Under the pieces are notes generated by a model, which saw nothing but the letters and a program-made list of their open reading frames with translations, did not search any database and was not told the origin of the DNA. A stretch of 8,652 nucleotides of DNA, from the NCBI GenBank assembly GCA_964607545.1, contig CAZSLV010000082.1:1-8652 (forward strand). The letters are read 5' to 3'. Shown here piece by piece: positions 7,442-8,652 of the stretch (positions are counted from its first letter, which is position 1; every line of letters begins with the position of its first letter). This DNA is from Gudongella sp964607545 (GTDB taxonomy: Bacteria > Bacillota > Clostridia > Tissierellales > Tissierellaceae). A program made the translations under genes and the position numbers.

Positions 7442-7451
7442 GTATATATAC
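7442..7451. promoter_or_regulatory. Perfect 10-bp AT palindrome upstream of the aldehyde dehydrogenase
   Basis: GTATATATAC reads identically on both strands. It sits between the possible promoter and the ribosome binding site of the minus-strand gene, where a repressor could act. It is short and AT-rich, so chance is a real alternative. Confidence 0.2.
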
Positions 7452-7464
7452 CTTAAGATTGCTT

Positions 7465-7493
7465 ATTTTAACTATTATTTAACCTAATTGTAA
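7465..7493 (-). promoter_or_regulatory. Possible promoter of the aldehyde dehydrogenase
   Basis: On the minus strand, TTACAA (7493-7488) and TAAAAT (7470-7465) are 17 bases apart. The -10 is good and the -35 weak. Transcription would start near 7458, about 35 bases before the ATG. Confidence 0.3.
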
Positions 7494-7526
7494 TGGGTCT
7501 GTTACTTTTTTATTCATTTTAATGGG

Positions 7527-7532
7527 TATACT
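7527..7532 (+). promoter_or_regulatory. Probable -10 element for the stalk-domain gene
   Basis: TATACT lies about 38 bases before ATG 7570 in the divergent intergenic region. No good -35 is seen at 16-18 bases upstream. The surrounding 11-mer GGTATACTATA (7525-7535) recurs exactly at 11-21. Confidence 0.4.
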
Positions 7533-7569
7533 ATATAACAGGAAGAAAAAAAGAGGAGGATATAAAGAT

Positions 7570-8529
7570 ATGAATAAGGTTAAAGGAAAGATAGCCCTAG
7601 CCATATGTGCTATTATGGTTTTAGGTGGTTCAATGGGGGCATTTGCACAAGAAGAAAAGCCCGTGCTTATTTCAGAGCCAATTAAGGCAGAAGAAGACTT
7701 TGAATTTATAAGCTTTGAAGGAGAAGTAAAGGAAATAACAGAAGATGGTGAAAGCTTAAGAGTCCTAGTTACAAATGAAGGCAAGGAAGAATCCTTGATA
7801 CTAGGTATTGGGGAAGGGGTCCTTATAGTAGGGGAAGAAAATCAAGAGATCCTTGGAAAAGATGATATTAAATTAGATGGAAAGGTTAAGGCCTTTTATC
7901 ATAAGACTACTCCTATGGGACTTTCTTATCCAGGTTTCTTAACACCTGATGTTTTAGTTATAAATTCAGATAAGTCTATTGCCTTTGTTGAGAACTTTGA
8001 TGAAGAACTTTTAAGTGCAGATAAGGAATTAAAGTTAAACTTAAGTGATGAAAGTCCAATAATTGATACAAAAGGAAATCCCTTAACAAAAGAAGATGCA
8101 TATGGAAGAGACTTAGTAGTTTTTTATAATATTTTAATGCCATCCCTCCCTGCACAAACAAACCCACTAAAGGTCATTGTACTACCTTTAAGAGAAGATA
8201 GTGTAGATAATAATGAAATACTTTTAACTAGTGAAATTTTCTTACTAGATGATGGAACTAAGATGATACCTTTAAGGGAAGTTGCAGAAGGCCTAGGCTT
8301 TGAAGTTACATGGAATGGGGCAAGTAAGTCTGTAGAAGTTGTAAAAGGACCAAACTGGTCAAGCTTAACCATAGGTAGAAACAACTACAATTTTGCAAAG
8401 ATGCTAATTAGACTAGAATCTGCACCTATAATTGTAAATGCTAGAACCTATGTACCAGCAAGCTTTGCTGAAGAAGTCTTACAAGCAGAAGTTCTATACC
8501 AAGAAGATGGGTCTATATTAATAAAATAA
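7570..8529 (+). CDS. Exported stalk-domain (copper amine oxidase N-terminal-like domain) protein
   Basis: The product is 319 residues from ATG 7570. An in-frame ATG at 7522 was rejected: it would overlap the putative promoter, lacks a ribosome binding site, and adds a charged stretch ahead of a textbook signal peptide. ATG 7570 has AGAGGAGGA (7552-7560). Residues 1-26 form the signal peptide, cleaved after Ala-Phe-Ala26. The C-terminal part (about 216-319) is a stalk domain of the Cu_amine_oxidN1 type, with the characteristic MIPLREVAEGLGFEVTW (232-248) and a second half containing TYVPASFAEEVL (293-304). Despite the domain name, no amine oxidase catalytic region is present; the domain is common in exported clostridial proteins of unknown role. 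The middle (about 46-206) holds two related beta-rich units. Each has a Lys-Asp or Glu-Asp turn, an Ala/Val-Phe-Tyr motif and a closing Val-Ile strand, so it looks internally duplicated. It appears monocistronic, with a terminator after it. Confidence 0.85.
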   Translation: MNKVKGKIALAICAIMVLGGSMGAFAQEEKPVLISEPIKAEEDFEFISFEGEVKEITEDGESLRVLVTNEGKEESLILGIGEGVLIVGEENQEILGKDDIKLDGKVKAFYHKTTPMGLSYPGFLTPDVLVINSDKSIAFVENFDEELLSADKELKLNLSDESPIIDTKGNPLTKEDAYGRDLVVFYNILMPSLPAQTNPLKVIVLPLREDSVDNNEILLTSEIFLLDDGTKMIPLREVAEGLGFEVTWNGASKSVEVVKGPNWSSLTIGRNNYNFAKMLIRLESAPIIVNARTYVPASFAEEVLQAEVLYQEDGSILIK

Positions 8530-8555
8530 GCATCGTGAAGATACAATAGCAAATT

Positions 8556-8589
8556 AAGAGCCTAGAAGATTAAAACCCTAGGCTTTTTT
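8556..8589 (+). terminator. Rho-independent terminator after the stalk-domain gene
   Basis: A 7-bp stem (AGCCTAG 8559-8565 with CTAGGCT 8578-8584), extendable by A-T and G-T pairs to 8556/8587, is followed by a run of T to 8589. Its loop contains GATTAAAACC, the same decamer as in the terminator at 1857-1881. Confidence 0.85.
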
Positions 8590-8605
8590 ATTTTGTAGTA
8601 AAAGA

Positions 8606-8652
8606 AAGATTCCTCGTTACACTCGGAATGACAGAGAAGATAAGATTCCTCG
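8606..8652. repeat. Start of a tandem/dispersed intergenic repeat, cut by the window end
   Basis: The 11-mer AAGATTCCTCG occurs at 8606-8616 and again at 8642-8652, a spacing of 36 bases. Within the unit, ATTCC (8609-8613) and GGAAT (8625-8629) are complementary. On the minus strand the unit begins with TGTCATTCCGAG. From memory this resembles a short repeat family widely scattered in intergenic regions of Firmicutes and other bacteria. Copy number and right boundary are outside the window. Confidence 0.6.

Noticed and set aside
7522..7569. Upstream ATG for the stalk-domain protein
   Set aside because: It would lie on the putative -10 element and put a charged extension before a clear signal peptide; ATG 7570 has a strong ribosome binding site.
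7479..7784. Minus-strand open frame of 101 codons across the divergent region
   Set aside because: It runs antisense through the signal peptide region of the stalk-domain gene, has no recognisable domain, and its composition mirrors the complementary coding strand.
8215..8529. Copper amine oxidase enzyme
   Set aside because: Only the small N-terminal-type stalk domain is present; the large catalytic domain with its topaquinone site is absent.
8606..8652. CRISPR array
   Set aside because: Only one full unit and an 11-base restart are visible. The 36 bases are the whole period with no room for repeat plus spacer, and no cas genes are present.

Overview
The window is AT-rich DNA with strong GGAGG-type ribosome binding sites, short intergenic gaps and U-tailed hairpin terminators. 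It carries a protein with three S-layer homology domains and a 'stalk'-domain exported protein. Together these suggest a Gram-positive anaerobe of the Clostridia type. I cannot name the genus from the sequence. Seven protein-coding genes fill nearly all of the window; there are no RNA genes, transposases or CRISPR arrays that I can see, and no gene-free stretch longer than 300 bases.

Layout. (1) Positions 1-178 are a non-coding leader with a good sigma-A-type promoter (91-119) and, at the very edge, a 20-nt near-palindrome. (2) 179-1822 encodes a secreted SLH-domain cell-surface protein, followed by a short hairpin terminator. (3) 1913-5954 is a same-strand run of four tightly packed genes: a membrane-anchored UDP-sugar 4,6-dehydratase (PglF/EpsC/CapD type), a Wzz/CpsC-type chain-length and kinase-modulator protein, a CpsD/CapB-type BY tyrosine kinase, and a CpsB-type PHP-fold tyrosine phosphatase. 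The run ends at a very strong bidirectional hairpin (5975-6014). (4) On the minus strand, convergent with the operon, is an aldehyde dehydrogenase (6020-7423). (5) Divergent from it is an exported protein (7570-8529) with a C-terminal stalk domain (Pfam Cu_amine_oxidN1 type), followed by a terminator and the start of a dispersed intergenic repeat that runs off the window end.

How the genes fit together. The four-gene run is the regulatory front end of a surface-polysaccharide system. The dehydratase would make a 4-keto-6-deoxy UDP-sugar. The CpsC/CpsD pair would control polymer length and export through cycles of tyrosine phosphorylation, which the CpsB phosphatase reverses. The neighbouring SLH protein belongs to a class that binds secondary cell-wall polysaccharide, so both units plausibly serve the cell envelope. 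No glycosyltransferase, flippase or polymerase lies in the window and the operon stops at a hard terminator, so the polymer must be built by genes elsewhere. The aldehyde dehydrogenase and the stalk-domain protein look like separate transcription units with no evident functional tie to the glycan genes.

I found no clearly novel system. The points most worth a second look are the internal duplication in the stalk-domain protein, the stand-alone kinase/phosphatase/dehydratase module next to an S-layer-type protein, an 11-mer shared by two promoter-like sites at opposite ends of the window, and the repeat at the right edge.
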